A DNA stretch of 32,863 bases from Acidobacteriota bacterium (GCA_003224905.1 QIAA01000172.1:1-32863), one strand, 5' to 3'. Shown: positions 16,514 to 25,748, numbered from the stretch's first letter. Notes: generated by a model from the letters alone, not told the origin. Numbers and translations are program-made.

Positions 16514-16551
16514 TTCTTAGCGTTCTTTGCGTCTTCTTTGCGACCTTTGCG
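16514..16551. repeat. Degenerate tandem 9-nt repeat (TTCTTTGCG)
   Basis: Four units follow each other: TTCTTAGCG (16514-16522), TTCTTTGCG (16523-16531), a TC insertion, TTCTTTGCG (16534-16542) and ACCTTTGCG (16543-16551), followed by GTG. Very similar CTTTGCG-rich strings occur between genes in many unrelated bacterial genomes, from memory. It lies in the 217-bp gap between divergent genes. Function unknown. Confidence 0.7.
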
Positions 16552-16686
16552 GTGTAAGGTTTCTACAATTCCTGAGTAATAAGTGGTGAACCACGGGGTA
16601 CGCCGAGCCCCCGCAAGGAAGAAGCGCTTACAACACCACCAAGTGGAAGCCTATACTGTCCTAGCCTGTGCCCTAAGGAGGACAGC

Positions 16687-17322
16687 ATGTCCCGTACCTC
16701 CGTCCTGCTTCCGTTCGCTGTTCTGCTGACCACTTTCGCCATCGCCAAAGACAAAAATAAAGCCGTGCTTCCCGCTTACGTTCTGAACGCGCAAACCGTC
16801 CTGGTCGTCATCAACCCGGAAGCGGGTGAGCCGTTGACCGATCCCACTGCGAACCGCAGAGCGCGGGAAGACGTTGAAAGAGCACTGATGAAGTGGGGAC
16901 GCTTCCACCTCGTGATGGAATCCCAAACCGCGGACCTTGTGCTTGCAGTCCGCAAAGGCACCGGCCGCGCTGTGACTCCAACCATCAGCGGCGGCCCGCT
17001 TGATGACCGTCCTGTGATTTTCCAACCCAGCCCCGGCGACATTCGCATTGGCGGACAACAAGGTCGCCCACCCGACCTGAGTCAGCCAGGAATAGGACCT
17101 CCCCCGGGACCACACGTCGGCACCGAGATTGGTCCATCCGTAGATAGCTTGGAAGTGTATCGCGGTGGGGTGGAGTATCCCCTGGACAGCTCTCCGCTCT
17201 GGCGCTACATCGCTAAGGACGGGCTCCGCCCGCCTCAGGTGCCTGCCATCGACCAGTTTCGAAAAGCAATTGACGAGACAGAAAAAACGGTAGCCCAGAA
17301 ACAGGGAAAGAAAAAGCCTTGA
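16687..17322 (+). CDS. Secreted protein of unknown function
   Basis: A 211-residue protein with an excellent ribosome binding site (AAGGAGG at 16675-16681) and a signal peptide at about 1-20 (ending FAIA before KDKNK). Residues 28-100 look like a compact alpha/beta domain (VLVVINPEAGEPLTDP, then ADLVLAVRKGTG). A glycine/proline-rich stretch follows (about 115-150), then a short closing domain (SSPLWRYIAKDGL) and a lysine-rich end. Proteins with this layout are seen as uncharacterised in Acidobacteriota; the part with LVMESQTADLVL resembles domains that report on nucleotide- or metal-free beta folds only loosely, so no function is proposed. Confidence 0.75.
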   Translation: MSRTSVLLPFAVLLTTFAIAKDKNKAVLPAYVLNAQTVLVVINPEAGEPLTDPTANRRAREDVERALMKWGRFHLVMESQTADLVLAVRKGTGRAVTPTISGGPLDDRPVIFQPSPGDIRIGGQQGRPPDLSQPGIGPPPGPHVGTEIGPSVDSLEVYRGGVEYPLDSSPLWRYIAKDGLRPPQVPAIDQFRKAIDETEKTVAQKQGKKKP

Positions 17323-17360
17323 TTCTGTGAACTTGCGCGTGCGATCAGTTTCTACTCACT

Positions 17361-17906
17361 CTAATTTTCCCTTGCTCCTTTCGGGCGTGTGAGGGCAACG
17401 TAAGTAACCGTGTCCCAGGCGTTGTGGATTCCGATGAACAGTAGCAAGAGCGCCGTCGCAGCAATCACGAACAGAGCCGACGTGGGATGGTTAATGAGCA
17501 TGACGGCCCCGCCAAACAGGACCGTGTATGCGACGGGCGGAAGAGCAGCATACCAGGTCCAGTCCTCGCGATCAGGCGCATAGCCGGTTTGCCGCACTGC
17601 ATGCCTGATCACAAGAACCGAATATGCAACACCTGCTGCCCCGCAGCCGCCTAAAGCGAGCGCCACACTCAAGAGCGCATGCCACGGAGCGCTCAGAATC
17701 GCCGAAACCAGCAAGGCGGCGCAGAAGTGGACCACCGTTGGCGTGCCGAAAGCGCGAATTTCCAGCATACTGCGCGCAGCCTGAGCCTCTGCTATCAGCG
17801 CGATCACCACGAACTGAAGTCCTGTCAAGGCTCCCGCCGACGAGCCGACGATCACATAAAAACTCTCCCACTCCGTGAGAGATGGGAGTGAACCTTCGCC
17901 CATCAT
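17361..17906 (-). CDS. Four-helix membrane protein of unknown function
   Basis: A 181-residue protein with four strongly hydrophobic segments: about 16-38 (FYVIVGSSAGALTGLQFVVI), 56-78, 81-104 and 125-163 (possibly two helices). The opening segment, with GSSAGALTGLQF, recurs in small uncharacterised acidobacterial membrane proteins. The gene has four candidate starts; the ATG at 17906 sits seven bases after AAAGGA, while the upstream ATG at 17912 is too close to that site. It converges with the secreted protein gene ending at 17322. Confidence 0.7.
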   Translation of the reverse strand: MMGEGSLPSLTEWESFYVIVGSSAGALTGLQFVVIALIAEAQAARSMLEIRAFGTPTVVHFCAALLVSAILSAPWHALLSVALALGGCGAAGVAYSVLVIRHAVRQTGYAPDREDWTWYAALPPVAYTVLFGGAVMLINHPTSALFVIAATALLLLFIGIHNAWDTVTYVALTRPKGAREN

Positions 17907-17988
17907 CAACATATCCTTTCCAAAGCGGAAAACAATACCATGCTCGCGAGAACATCGTAGCTTACGCGATTAAACTGCTCAGGTGCAG

Positions 17989-19584
17989 ATGCGGCTCACG
18001 TTTCGTCATCACCTCCGCAGTAGCCGGCGCTTCGTATTCGAAAACATCATGGACCTGGAGCACGTGTGTGTGGTGCACCGGCGGTGGTTCCAAAATCTGC
18101 GGGTACGCGTGCGGCGACCTGATTACGTTGAGTACAGGCTCACCGGATTGTTCTATGGATTAAAGCAAGAGGTGCTGGCTCGTGGCGGCCCGCTCGGCCC
18201 GGACCATTATTGGTACGAATTCAATACAGTCATCGTGCGGATGCGGGTTGACGGCACACTGAAAGGTGAAGATGGAAATCTGACACAGACCGAGGTTATT
18301 ACCTTCCATTTCTCGCCCCTGATCGGCCCTATTATGTGGCTGCTGAAGCCGCTGTTCATAAATCAAAAGCGGGACATTCTTTCTGCGGATACAGCATTGC
18401 TCGAACGAGAGTACATACTTGATGAGGCGGGATTTCAGAGACACGAATCGGGAGCGGCGCGCGTACTTGTGTATGGCGGCAATGGATTCTTCGGTCGGAT
18501 TCTTGTTGACGAGTTGCTGCGACGTACCACGGCACAGATTGAAATTGCCTCGCGACACGCCCGTAAGCCGAAGCACCCTGGTTTCGAAAGCCGCTTACGC
18601 TGCTTCGAATCTGATCTGCGCGACCAGGAATCAGTCCAGCGGGCTGTTTCCGGAACTGACCTGGTGATAGTCGCAGCGGGACCATTCCAAGGTATGCCAT
18701 TGACGGTGCTGAACGCATGTATCGATGAGGGCATATCCTATATAGACGTAGCCGATGATCGCGACTTTGTGTGCCGCGCGTACGCGCTAGCCGAGTCAAA
18801 ACCTCTGCCCAAGAGCATGGTTGTACTGATCGGATGCTCAGTGGTCCCAGGCCTTAGTTCGTTGCTGACGCGGTTCGCGCAAGCTTCAGTGCCCCGAATC
18901 GTTCAAACGAAAATATCTATTTCCCCCGGAACGAAACATCCCAGAGGGCCAGGATCATTCGCCTGCTTGCTTTCCACCGTCGGAAAAGAGTTCACGGCGC
19001 CAACCAATGGTGCGGAGGCAGCTATCGTTGGGTGGACCAGGCCGGAGCGGGTCTCTTTTCCAGCACCGATGAAAGAGCGAATCTGCTACCGGGTCGTAGA
19101 TGTCGCGGACCACTTCATTCAAGCGCGTTATTTCGGAACGAAGACCGTGGAGTTCAGGATCGGGTCGGAACTGCGAGTCTTAAACTTTTTGTTGTCTGGA
19201 GTGCGAGATTTGAGACGGGCTCTGAAGGTTCCGGTGAGCTGGTTGATCGCTATGGGTCGCTCGTTGATCCACGTTGCCGCGCTGTTCGGCTCGAGCGCCG
19301 GGGGCGTAATCGTGGAAATTACCGGATACGCAGGCGAGGAACTGCGAAGCCAAACATGGTGCGTGTCTTCGCATGACCGTGGCGAACGGATTCCCTCCAT
19401 TCCGGCAGCAGTTGCAGCGAAAATGATCCTGCAAGGGACAATGAGAGGAACTGGGATCGTGCCTTTGCCGGACTGGATTGCGCAGGATCAGCTAATTGCT
19501 GAACTGGCCATCACGGGTATTCGGGTCGCCGTTCGTTCTGGATCGGGAGAATGGCGCGTTGCAGGCGATTCGAACAGCTGTTAA
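17989..19584 (+). CDS. Fusion: SRPBCC-like domain plus saccharopine dehydrogenase-like NAD(P) domain
   Basis: A 531-residue protein. The first 150 or so residues resemble the START/SRPBCC hydrophobic-ligand fold as used in aromatic-ring-hydroxylase or polyketide-cyclase-like proteins (FVFENIMDLEHVCVVH, then YWYEFNTVIVRMRVDG and TQTEVITFHF); this is a weaker call. From about residue 158 a Rossmann domain begins with VLVYGGNGFFGRILVDELL, followed by LVIVAAGPFQGMPLTVLNAC and YIDVADD, typical of the saccharopine dehydrogenase-like family that includes trans-acting enoyl reductases. Hydrophobic stretches near 420-450 could touch the membrane. ATG at 17989 is preceded by CAGG; a GTG two codons earlier is possible. 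Substrate unknown, a lipid or polyketide intermediate being a reasonable guess. Confidence 0.75.
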   Translation: MRLTFRHHLRSSRRFVFENIMDLEHVCVVHRRWFQNLRVRVRRPDYVEYRLTGLFYGLKQEVLARGGPLGPDHYWYEFNTVIVRMRVDGTLKGEDGNLTQTEVITFHFSPLIGPIMWLLKPLFINQKRDILSADTALLEREYILDEAGFQRHESGAARVLVYGGNGFFGRILVDELLRRTTAQIEIASRHARKPKHPGFESRLRCFESDLRDQESVQRAVSGTDLVIVAAGPFQGMPLTVLNACIDEGISYIDVADDRDFVCRAYALAESKPLPKSMVVLIGCSVVPGLSSLLTRFAQASVPRIVQTKISISPGTKHPRGPGSFACLLSTVGKEFTAPTNGAEAAIVGWTRPERVSFPAPMKERICYRVVDVADHFIQARYFGTKTVEFRIGSELRVLNFLLSGVRDLRRALKVPVSWLIAMGRSLIHVAALFGSSAGGVIVEITGYAGEELRSQTWCVSSHDRGERIPSIPAAVAAKMILQGTMRGTGIVPLPDWIAQDQLIAELAITGIRVAVRSGSGEWRVAGDSNSC

Positions 19585-19606
19585 AGATTGCTCTGTTCCG
19601 CTAGCT

Positions 19607-20674
19607 TCATTTCGCAATTGCCATTGAAGTCGGCGCCGAACCCACTCCGCCTATCGCCGCGCTGTTGGAAAGAGCGCCCGTATCTGCGTCGATCGTGAAC
19701 CGTGTGATGTTCTTCGATCCCTGGTTGCACACGAACAGGAATTTCCCCGTGGGATCAAGAAGGCTGAAGGCGGGGTGCGTTCCCGCCGAGAAAGGCGAGT
19801 TCTCGATTGCAGTCAGGGCGCCGGTGTTGGCATCAAGCGAGTACGCCGACACGTTATTGGAGTCCAGGTTCGCCACGTATACGAACTTGCCGGAAGAATC
19901 CAGAGTCACTGCGATAGGCGTCGTAGCTGTGGCGAAAGACGATCCCGGAGTGGTCAACGTACCCGTTGTCGAATTCATTGCCAGCACCGAGACCGTATTT
20001 GCCAGTGAGTTGGCTACAAACACGAAGTGTTCGTTTGTATCGACGGTCAACGCGAGCGGTCCGCTGCCGGCCGCAAATGGAGAATTCGCCACGGGCGAAA
20101 GCGCTCCTCCCGATGCCACCGAATAGCCGAAAACCTGGGCCAAATTAGAGCTCGTTACATACAAGAATTTCCCTGAAGGAGAAAGGGCTAGCGCCGTGGG
20201 GCTTGCGCCCGTAGGAAAAGGTGAGCCTGTGACCTCAGTCAAAGTGCCATCGCTCGCGTTGATGGAATAAACCGAAATATCGTTGGTTGTTCGATTGATT
20301 GTGAAGAGCAGGTCGCCCGCAGTGTCCATTGCCAGTGAGGCGGGCGTGACTCCTGTGGCCGTTCGCGGCATGACTTCCGTCAGTTCCCCGGTTTCGGAGT
20401 CTATGTTGAAGAGAGAAATATCATTGCCCGTTTGGTTCGCCACGTAGGCAAATTTGTTCGATGGATGAATGAGTATTGATGCCGGCGAAGTGCCCGCAGT
20501 GAATGGCGAGCCAATCACCGGAGTCAGATTGCCGGAGTTCTTTTCTAAACGAAACGCCGCAACACTGTTTCCTTGCGGCAGCGTGACATAAGCCAGCTGT
20601 TTGGAAGAACTGCTGCACCCTGCCAGGAATAGGATGGAGCAGGTTAGTACTAGTATGAGAAGTTTAATTCGCAT
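19607..20674 (-). CDS. Beta-propeller lipoprotein (lactonase/YncE-like repeats)
   Basis: A 355-residue exported protein with a lipobox LAGC (Cys20) after a hydrophobic signal, so it is likely a lipoprotein. The rest is a run of repeats of about 44 residues built on a pattern like SPFxAGxxPxxLxxDPxGKFLYVxN, as in the 7-bladed propellers of the lactonase/YncE type (6-phosphogluconolactonase superfamily). Such proteins in Acidobacteriota are mostly uncharacterised surface proteins, and a lactonase activity should not be assumed. Its 5' end overlaps by 25 bp the 3' end of the GT39-like remnant on the same strand. Confidence 0.85.
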   Translation of the reverse strand: MRIKLLILVLTCSILFLAGCSSSSKQLAYVTLPQGNSVAAFRLEKNSGNLTPVIGSPFTAGTSPASILIHPSNKFAYVANQTGNDISLFNIDSETGELTEVMPRTATGVTPASLAMDTAGDLLFTINRTTNDISVYSINASDGTLTEVTGSPFPTGASPTALALSPSGKFLYVTSSNLAQVFGYSVASGGALSPVANSPFAAGSGPLALTVDTNEHFVFVANSLANTVSVLAMNSTTGTLTTPGSSFATATTPIAVTLDSSGKFVYVANLDSNNVSAYSLDANTGALTAIENSPFSAGTHPAFSLLDPTGKFLFVCNQGSKNITRFTIDADTGALSNSAAIGGVGSAPTSMAIAK

Positions 20675-21351
20675 CCAGAGGCACCAGTGTCGGTGAATTT
20701 AGTGTCATGCCGGCATGTGAAACGTAGCAGTTGTTTTACGTCACATGCCATTTTTCCGCGCCTTTGCCCCTTGCTCTCCGCCTGGGAGACTACGTAAACC
20801 ATCAGAATGCCTAATTCTGGCTCAATCGGATGACGATAGCGCGCGTGCGGGAAAACAACGTAATACACCGCTGGGTATAACAGAATCAGCCACAAAAAGA
20901 GCCGGATTCCAGGCACATGCTTGCGCATGGCACGCGCCAAGCCCCAAACAGCAAGCACGGAAGACGCAAGGAACAGAGAATTGTTAAAGGGCGCCAGGGC
21001 AGGGATTTCGGACAATTGTGGCCTTCCAGCCCAATAATAAATGAACCGCTTCAAGCATAGCAGCGCAAAGCGGGGACAGTCGGCGCGAATAAATGCCAAC
21101 GCTTCTCGTTTTCTGGCGTTCACGTACTCCATCTCGCCCATTTCACGATGGCGCCGCATCTCATACACGTTCTGCGTTGGATGAAGATACTGTTGCCAGG
21201 TCCCATCCGCAAACGGTCCATTGCCAATGCGTAGTTCAGCGCCGACATTCCATCGCAGAATTATGAATTTTCCGAACGTGCGGTAATTCCGAACTACCCA
21301 CGGCGTGAGGCAAAGCACAAACAGCACTGAAGCCAACCGAATGCACGCCAA
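20650..21351 (-). pseudogene. 5'-truncated GT39-like membrane glycosyltransferase
   Basis: The 233-residue open frame matches only the C-terminal half of dolichyl-phosphate-mannose-mannosyltransferase/ArnT-like (GT39) proteins: LTPWVVRNYRTFGKF with the invariant W-x-x-R-N-Y-x-x-F-G, then ELRIGNG, RFALLCLKRFIYYW and a terminal HARYRHPIEP motif. The N-terminal half with the catalytic acidic pair and most membrane helices is missing. Upstream in frame a stop occurs after about 13 residues (near 21388), and the only start here is TTG. I found no continuation in the 165 bp before the next gene. The 40 residues after the last helix look like read-through into non-homologous sequence. A stable short protein cannot be excluded. 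Confidence 0.7.
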
Positions 21352-21516
21352 GTGAGCGCAACGTGGTTGGCGCAGTTTCCGACTTCGTTATCGCAGTATC
21401 AGGACCCAAGGCAGATTCCGGCTACACAAGGGCTCTTCAAACCATGTTCATTTGTAGCTGATGCTGAATGCTATCAGCAAGGCAGGGCGGGCGTGAGAAC
21501 AGTCGAGGCTGCGGAA

Positions 21517-21933
21517 TCAGCCTCGGCTTCTGGCAGCAAGGCCTTCAGGCTTGCCTGCTTGTCCGCGCGTACTCGGCGCGTACATGCAAGAGCGAACATC
21601 AAAATGTTCCCTCATGCAATCGGTGCACATGTGCACCTGATGAACCTTGCAATGAATGATGGGAAAATCACCGCGACATATATCGCAGCCGCCGCGCACG
21701 CGCTTGGGTTGTGCTTTGGCCTCAGCACTTACCCTTCCTTCGGGCTTCACAGTACGCGCCTTTACATATATCCCTGACGCGACTGCCAGCGATCCGAGAG
21801 ACAGCGCGCAAGCACCCATAGGTAGCAGACTGCTGTCGCCATGATCACCCATGGCGACCGGAAAGAGGCACAGGCCCACGAGAATTCCAAATGCCCCCAG
21901 TCCAATCAGCAAATTGGCAAGCCGTGTCGACAT
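21517..21933 (-). CDS. Membrane protein with B-box-like zinc motif
   Basis: A 138-residue protein with two N-terminal hydrophobic segments (about 5-27 and 37-58). A soluble cysteine/histidine domain at about 80-120 has the order CDIC, HCKVH, CTDC, EH and a final RSC, close to the B-box zinc finger pattern C-x2-C...C-x2-H...C-x2-C...H. The start has GAAGGAAG upstream. B-box-like domains in bacteria are usually attached to membrane or rhomboid-like proteins and their role is not established. The gene lies just upstream of the truncated GT39 remnant on the same strand. Confidence 0.7.
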   Translation of the reverse strand: MSTRLANLLIGLGAFGILVGLCLFPVAMGDHGDSSLLPMGACALSLGSLAVASGIYVKARTVKPEGRVSAEAKAQPKRVRGGCDICRGDFPIIHCKVHQVHMCTDCMREHFDVRSCMYAPSTRGQAGKPEGLAARSRG

Positions 21934-22122
21934 TATGTTTCTTCCTTCAGGCCGGAAACAGGGTTTTCGGGATCGGGGTAGACGACATCTGAAAAGTATC
22001 GCGTCTTCTCCTTGTAACTCCAGATGACGAAAGTCATCTCCGAAACTGATGGCTTGTTTATTTCCCGTAGTGACCGCAGTAACTTGTGCCGCTTACTTCG
22101 GCAACCCTAACATTCAGACGAT

Positions 22123-23220
22123 ATGGCGCTTGCATCCCTCGTCGTGTGCGCAGAGGCTAAAGCTGTCCAGGTGCTGAGTCAGATTTTGCGCGATCTGGAA
22201 ATTGAGGTTGAGCATTGCTCCGAGCCGGCTATGGCTGAAAAGCGCTTGTATGAGCGGCGTTTTGATGCCATCGTGCTCGACTGCAAGGATGAAGAAGCGA
22301 TTCAGCTCATCACTGCCATTCGTAAGGTACCCCTCAATAAAAGCACTCTGATAGTCGGTCTGGTTGAAGGCCGCGAACAAGTGCGCGACGTCTTTGCCAG
22401 TAACGCGAACTTCGTCGTATACAAACCGGTGACTGTGGATCGCGCGCTCAGCAGCCTGCGGGCCGCACGTGGCCTGATGCAAAGGGAAAAACGGGCAAGC
22501 CTGCGCGTCGCTTTACACGCGCCGGCGGCCATTTCATACGCGAATAACGAAGATGTGCCCGCTACGGTACTCGACCTGAGCGAAAGCGGCCTCTCGATGC
22601 AATCGCAGCGCCGATTGCCGCAACGCTGCAAGGTATATTTCCAGTTCAACCTGCCGGCAAACCGGTCTCCGATCCGGCTTTCTGGTGAGGTGGTTTGGCA
22701 GGACGCTTCGGGCCGAGTCGGCATCCGCTTTGCGGACGTTCCACAAGCCTCAAGACGCGCGCTCACCGAATGGATCAGGATTGCGCTCGTGCAACAGAAA
22801 CAAGCCGAGCAGCCCGTCCCGCAGGAGCACGTAGAAAATGCAGCTGAACCACGAAAACAGACCGTAACCGGGCAAGGTCTCTCTCTTCCCGCATCCAACC
22901 GCCGCGGCAACTCACGCCTTGCTTGCCGTTTGAGCGCAGATGTTTTCCAGTGGGGAGAAAACGTCCCCAACCGTTGCACGCTGACCGACATTGGCCCGGG
23001 TGGCTGTTACGTGGAAACGACCGAACCATTCGATTCCGGCACTACAGTGGAAATCGTGGTGCGAACCGAGAAGATGAAAGTCCGAGTGCGGGGAACTGTG
23101 CAGGCAGTGCATCCCGGATTTGGCATGGGAGTACGGTTCAGCATTGGCACTATGGCAGAGCGGGAGCAGGTACAGCAACTGATTGCCTGCCAAAGCTCAG
23201 AGCCGGGCATTCATGTCTAA
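22123..23220 (+). CDS. Receiver domain with two PilZ domains, c-di-GMP effector
   Basis: A 365-residue protein. Residues 5-118 form a receiver-like domain with Asp53 (AIVLDCKD) at the phosphorylation position and Lys101 (VVYKPV), but only a partial acidic pocket (Glu11). Residues 121-215 are a PilZ domain with the c-di-GMP motif RASLR (124-128) and DLSESG (151-155). A second PilZ at 259-360 has RGNSR (261-265) and DIGPGG (289-294). The protein is therefore likely a soluble effector that binds c-di-GMP and may respond to phosphorylation, controlling motility or exopolysaccharide. No histidine kinase lies nearby. It converges on the UDP-xylose genes with an 11-bp gap. Confidence 0.87.
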   Translation: MALASLVVCAEAKAVQVLSQILRDLEIEVEHCSEPAMAEKRLYERRFDAIVLDCKDEEAIQLITAIRKVPLNKSTLIVGLVEGREQVRDVFASNANFVVYKPVTVDRALSSLRAARGLMQREKRASLRVALHAPAAISYANNEDVPATVLDLSESGLSMQSQRRLPQRCKVYFQFNLPANRSPIRLSGEVVWQDASGRVGIRFADVPQASRRALTEWIRIALVQQKQAEQPVPQEHVENAAEPRKQTVTGQGLSLPASNRRGNSRLACRLSADVFQWGENVPNRCTLTDIGPGGCYVETTEPFDSGTTVEIVVRTEKMKVRVRGTVQAVHPGFGMGVRFSIGTMAEREQVQQLIACQSSEPGIHV

Positions 23221-23231
23221 GGAAAGCAAGC

Positions 23232-24194
23232 CTACGCTCGCGACTGCAGCTCTTCCTGAGTCATTTTTCGGAAATATTCCAGTGACAACTTCAGTCCGGT
23301 TTCCAGGTTTATTCGTGGCTCCCAACTGAACAGTGCTTTGGCCTTGGAGATATCAGGGCAGCGCTGCTTGGGATCGTCTTGGGGCAAGGCTTCGTGACGG
23401 ATCTTGCTTTTGGAACCTGTAACCGCCAGCACCAGCTTTGCGCAGTCGAGAATGGTGAACTCAGTAGGGTTCCCTATGTTCACCGGCAGATGCTCGGACG
23501 ATTTTGCCAGCCGTAGAAAGCCGTCAATCTCATCGCTCACATAGCAGAAGCTGCGGGTTTGGCCCCCGTCGCCATAGATAGTAAGGTTTTCACCCCGCAG
23601 AGCTTGCTTCATAAAATTTGGGATCACACGTCCATCATTGATCTGCATGCGCGGTCCGTAAGTATTGAAGATGCGCGCAATCCGCGTATCGACGTTGTAG
23701 TAGCGGTGGTAAGCCATAGTGACGGCTTCGGTGAATCGTTTTGCCTCGTCATACACCGAGCGCGGACCAATGCTATTGACGTGCCCCCAATACGTTTCTT
23801 TTTGCGGATGCTCCAAAGGATCGCCGTAGCACTCAGAAGTGGAAGATACCAGGTACTTGGCTCCGTACTTCCTGGCTAAGTCCAGCGCGTTAAATGTGCC
23901 GAAGGAGCCGACCTTCAAGGTCTCGACTCCGTGAATCGAATAATCCACAGGGCTTGCCGGACTCGCAAAATGAAATACGTACTCGACACGCCCACAATCA
24001 AACGGCTCATTGATATCAATCTGCTGAAACTTGAACCGCCCGTCATTACGTAGATGTTCGAGGTTGGAAATGCGACCTGTAAGAAGATTGTCAACGGCAA
24101 TGACTGAATAACCTTCTCCCAACAGAGCGTCGCAAAGATGCGAGCCCAAAAAGCCCGCTCCCCCTGTTACCAGAACGCTCGGGCTGTTGCTCAT
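23232..24194 (-). CDS. uxs: UDP-glucuronate decarboxylase (UDP-xylose synthase)
   Basis: A 320-residue extended short-chain dehydrogenase that turns UDP-glucuronate into UDP-xylose. The NAD motif is [10 protein letters not shown] at 11-20. The UXS hallmark ASPASPVDY lies at 77-85, followed by [16 protein letters not shown]. The catalytic residues are STSECYGDP (118-126, including Glu121) and Tyr148-x3-Lys152. The substrate-side motif [14 protein letters not shown] with its arginine is typical of UXS and related decarboxylases. Its start overlaps the stop of the UDP-glucose dehydrogenase gene by 4 bp (ATGA), so the two are translationally coupled and form one pathway. Confidence 0.92.
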   Translation of the reverse strand: MSNSPSVLVTGGAGFLGSHLCDALLGEGYSVIAVDNLLTGRISNLEHLRNDGRFKFQQIDINEPFDCGRVEYVFHFASPASPVDYSIHGVETLKVGSFGTFNALDLARKYGAKYLVSSTSECYGDPLEHPQKETYWGHVNSIGPRSVYDEAKRFTEAVTMAYHRYYNVDTRIARIFNTYGPRMQINDGRVIPNFMKQALRGENLTIYGDGGQTRSFCYVSDEIDGFLRLAKSSEHLPVNIGNPTEFTILDCAKLVLAVTGSKSKIRHEALPQDDPKQRCPDISKAKALFSWEPRINLETGLKLSLEYFRKMTQEELQSRA

Positions 24195-25603
24195 GATTTA
24201 GTGTTTTTCTTTAGGGGACTCGTGTTGTCAGGAATGTTTTCCTGCATTGCAGTAGGGCGGCCGACACTGTAGTAAGTGAAACCGCGGGCCGCCATAAGCT
24301 CGGGATCGTAGAGATTGCGGCCGTCAATCACGATGGGGTACTTTAATTGCTTGTGGAGACGATCGAGATCGAGGGTCGCAAACTCTTCCCACTCGGTCAG
24401 GATCAGCAGGGCATCCGCATCCGCAGCTGCTTCGTAGGCGCTGTTCACGAATTCCACATTTGAGTTCAGCTGAGCGCGCGCCCGTTCTGCAGCCGCAGGA
24501 TCGTAGGCGGCGACCGTGCACCCCTCCTGCAGCAACGACCGAATCAACAAAATTGCCGGGGATTCACGGATATCATCCGTACCTCCCTTGAATGCCAGGC
24601 CGAGGACACCCACTCGCTTGTTGCGCAGAGTCCAGAGAGCGCTTCGCACCTTGCGCAAAAAGCGCAGGCGCTGCTCTTCGTTGATGCGCATGACTTCGTC
24701 AAGCAAGCGGAAGTCGTATCCGCACTCACGCGCCACGGCACGAAACGCCATCAAGTCTTTTGGGAAACAAGACCCACCATACCCGATTCCGGGATTCAGA
24801 AAGCGGTTTCCGATCCGGCTATCGGTACCGATCCCCTGACAGACCTGCTGAATATTGGCGCCCACGGATTCACATACCGAGGCCACCGCATTGATGAAAG
24901 AAATCTTCATCGCCAAAAATGCATTTGAGGCGTGTTTGATCAATTCGGCGCTTTTTGCGCTGGTCACGATCAGGGGAGGGGGTATCTTTGCGCGGTCTGG
25001 CCGTGGTACAGCAGTAGGGCGCTCATAATAAGACCCGTCGGTCAGCGGCGCATAGATCTCGCGCAACACCGATGCACACGGCTCCGTATCTGCGCCGATC
25101 ACGATCCGATCGGGATATAGAAAGTCAGTCACGCCGGTTCCTTCGCGCAGAAACTCCGGATTCGAAGCTACGTCGAAACAATCCGGCGGCGCGGCATTAC
25201 GCAACATGATCTTGCGAACCCAGTCACTCGTGTACACAGGAACCGTGCTCTTCTCGACGACGATTTTGTAATCTTCGATCGCTCCGGAAATGCTTCTTGC
25301 TACCGACTCCACATATGACAAATCAGCTTCGCCTTGCTCGGTAGGAGGTGTGCCCACCGCAATAAAGATCGCCTTACTTGCGCGCACCGCTTCCTGAAGA
25401 TCATCGGAATACTTCAAACGGCTGCCGCGATGCCGTTGTACCAATTCCGGCAGGAATTTCTCGTGAATAGGCACCTGCCCGGCCTTCAGAGCCGCCAGTT
25501 TCTGCTCATCGTTGTCTACCAGGATGACAGTATGTCCGAGGTCGGCAAAGCATGCGCCAGCCACCAGCCCGACGTATCCTGATCCAACTACTGCTATATG
25601 CAT
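24191..25603 (-). CDS. ugd: UDP-glucose 6-dehydrogenase
   Basis: A 470-residue NAD-dependent enzyme oxidising UDP-glucose to UDP-glucuronate in two steps. The Rossmann motif is [11 protein letters not shown] at 6-16, EKSTVPV lies at 118-124, and the catalytic Cys279 is in [10 protein letters not shown]. The central helix motif [19 protein letters not shown] and the C-terminal domain ([16 protein letters not shown]) are complete. About 20 extra residues near 192-211 ([19 protein letters not shown]) sit where most bacterial homologues have a short turn. The last 25 residues look like an unstructured tail. It is the first gene of the UDP-xylose pair. Confidence 0.95.
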   Translation of the reverse strand: MHIAVVGSGYVGLVAGACFADLGHTVILVDNDEQKLAALKAGQVPIHEKFLPELVQRHRGSRLKYSDDLQEAVRASKAIFIAVGTPPTEQGEADLSYVESVARSISGAIEDYKIVVEKSTVPVYTSDWVRKIMLRNAAPPDCFDVASNPEFLREGTGVTDFLYPDRIVIGADTEPCASVLREIYAPLTDGSYYERPTAVPRPDRAKIPPPLIVTSAKSAELIKHASNAFLAMKISFINAVASVCESVGANIQQVCQGIGTDSRIGNRFLNPGIGYGGSCFPKDLMAFRAVARECGYDFRLLDEVMRINEEQRLRFLRKVRSALWTLRNKRVGVLGLAFKGGTDDIRESPAILLIRSLLQEGCTVAAYDPAAAERARAQLNSNVEFVNSAYEAAADADALLILTEWEEFATLDLDRLHKQLKYPIVIDGRNLYDPELMAARGFTYYSVGRPTAMQENIPDNTSPLKKNTKS

Positions 25604-25748
25604 CTCGTGCTCCTGGCGACAATCATGCTTGCCGTAGAAGGATTAATGTACCAGCAGGTTTGCCCAGCAACAATGTTCAGGCTCAAGAGCGTCACCGTGC
25701 ACGTATCACGAGTCGCAGTGACGATGGTCACAGACTTCGTAGCAGGCA

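Noticed and set aside
19607..20674. Naming the propeller a 6-phosphogluconolactonase
   Set aside because: It is an exported lipoprotein with generic YncE-like repeats; cytoplasmic sugar-phosphate lactonase activity does not fit.
21352..21777. 141-codon open frame on the plus strand
   Set aside because: Covers the antisense of the B-box-like gene and the gap after it; no ribosome site and no recognisable domain.
25604..25748. Possible small gene between the UDP-glucose dehydrogenase and MFS genes
   Set aside because: Short frames exist on both strands but none has a ribosome site, and the longer ones run into the flanking genes out of frame.
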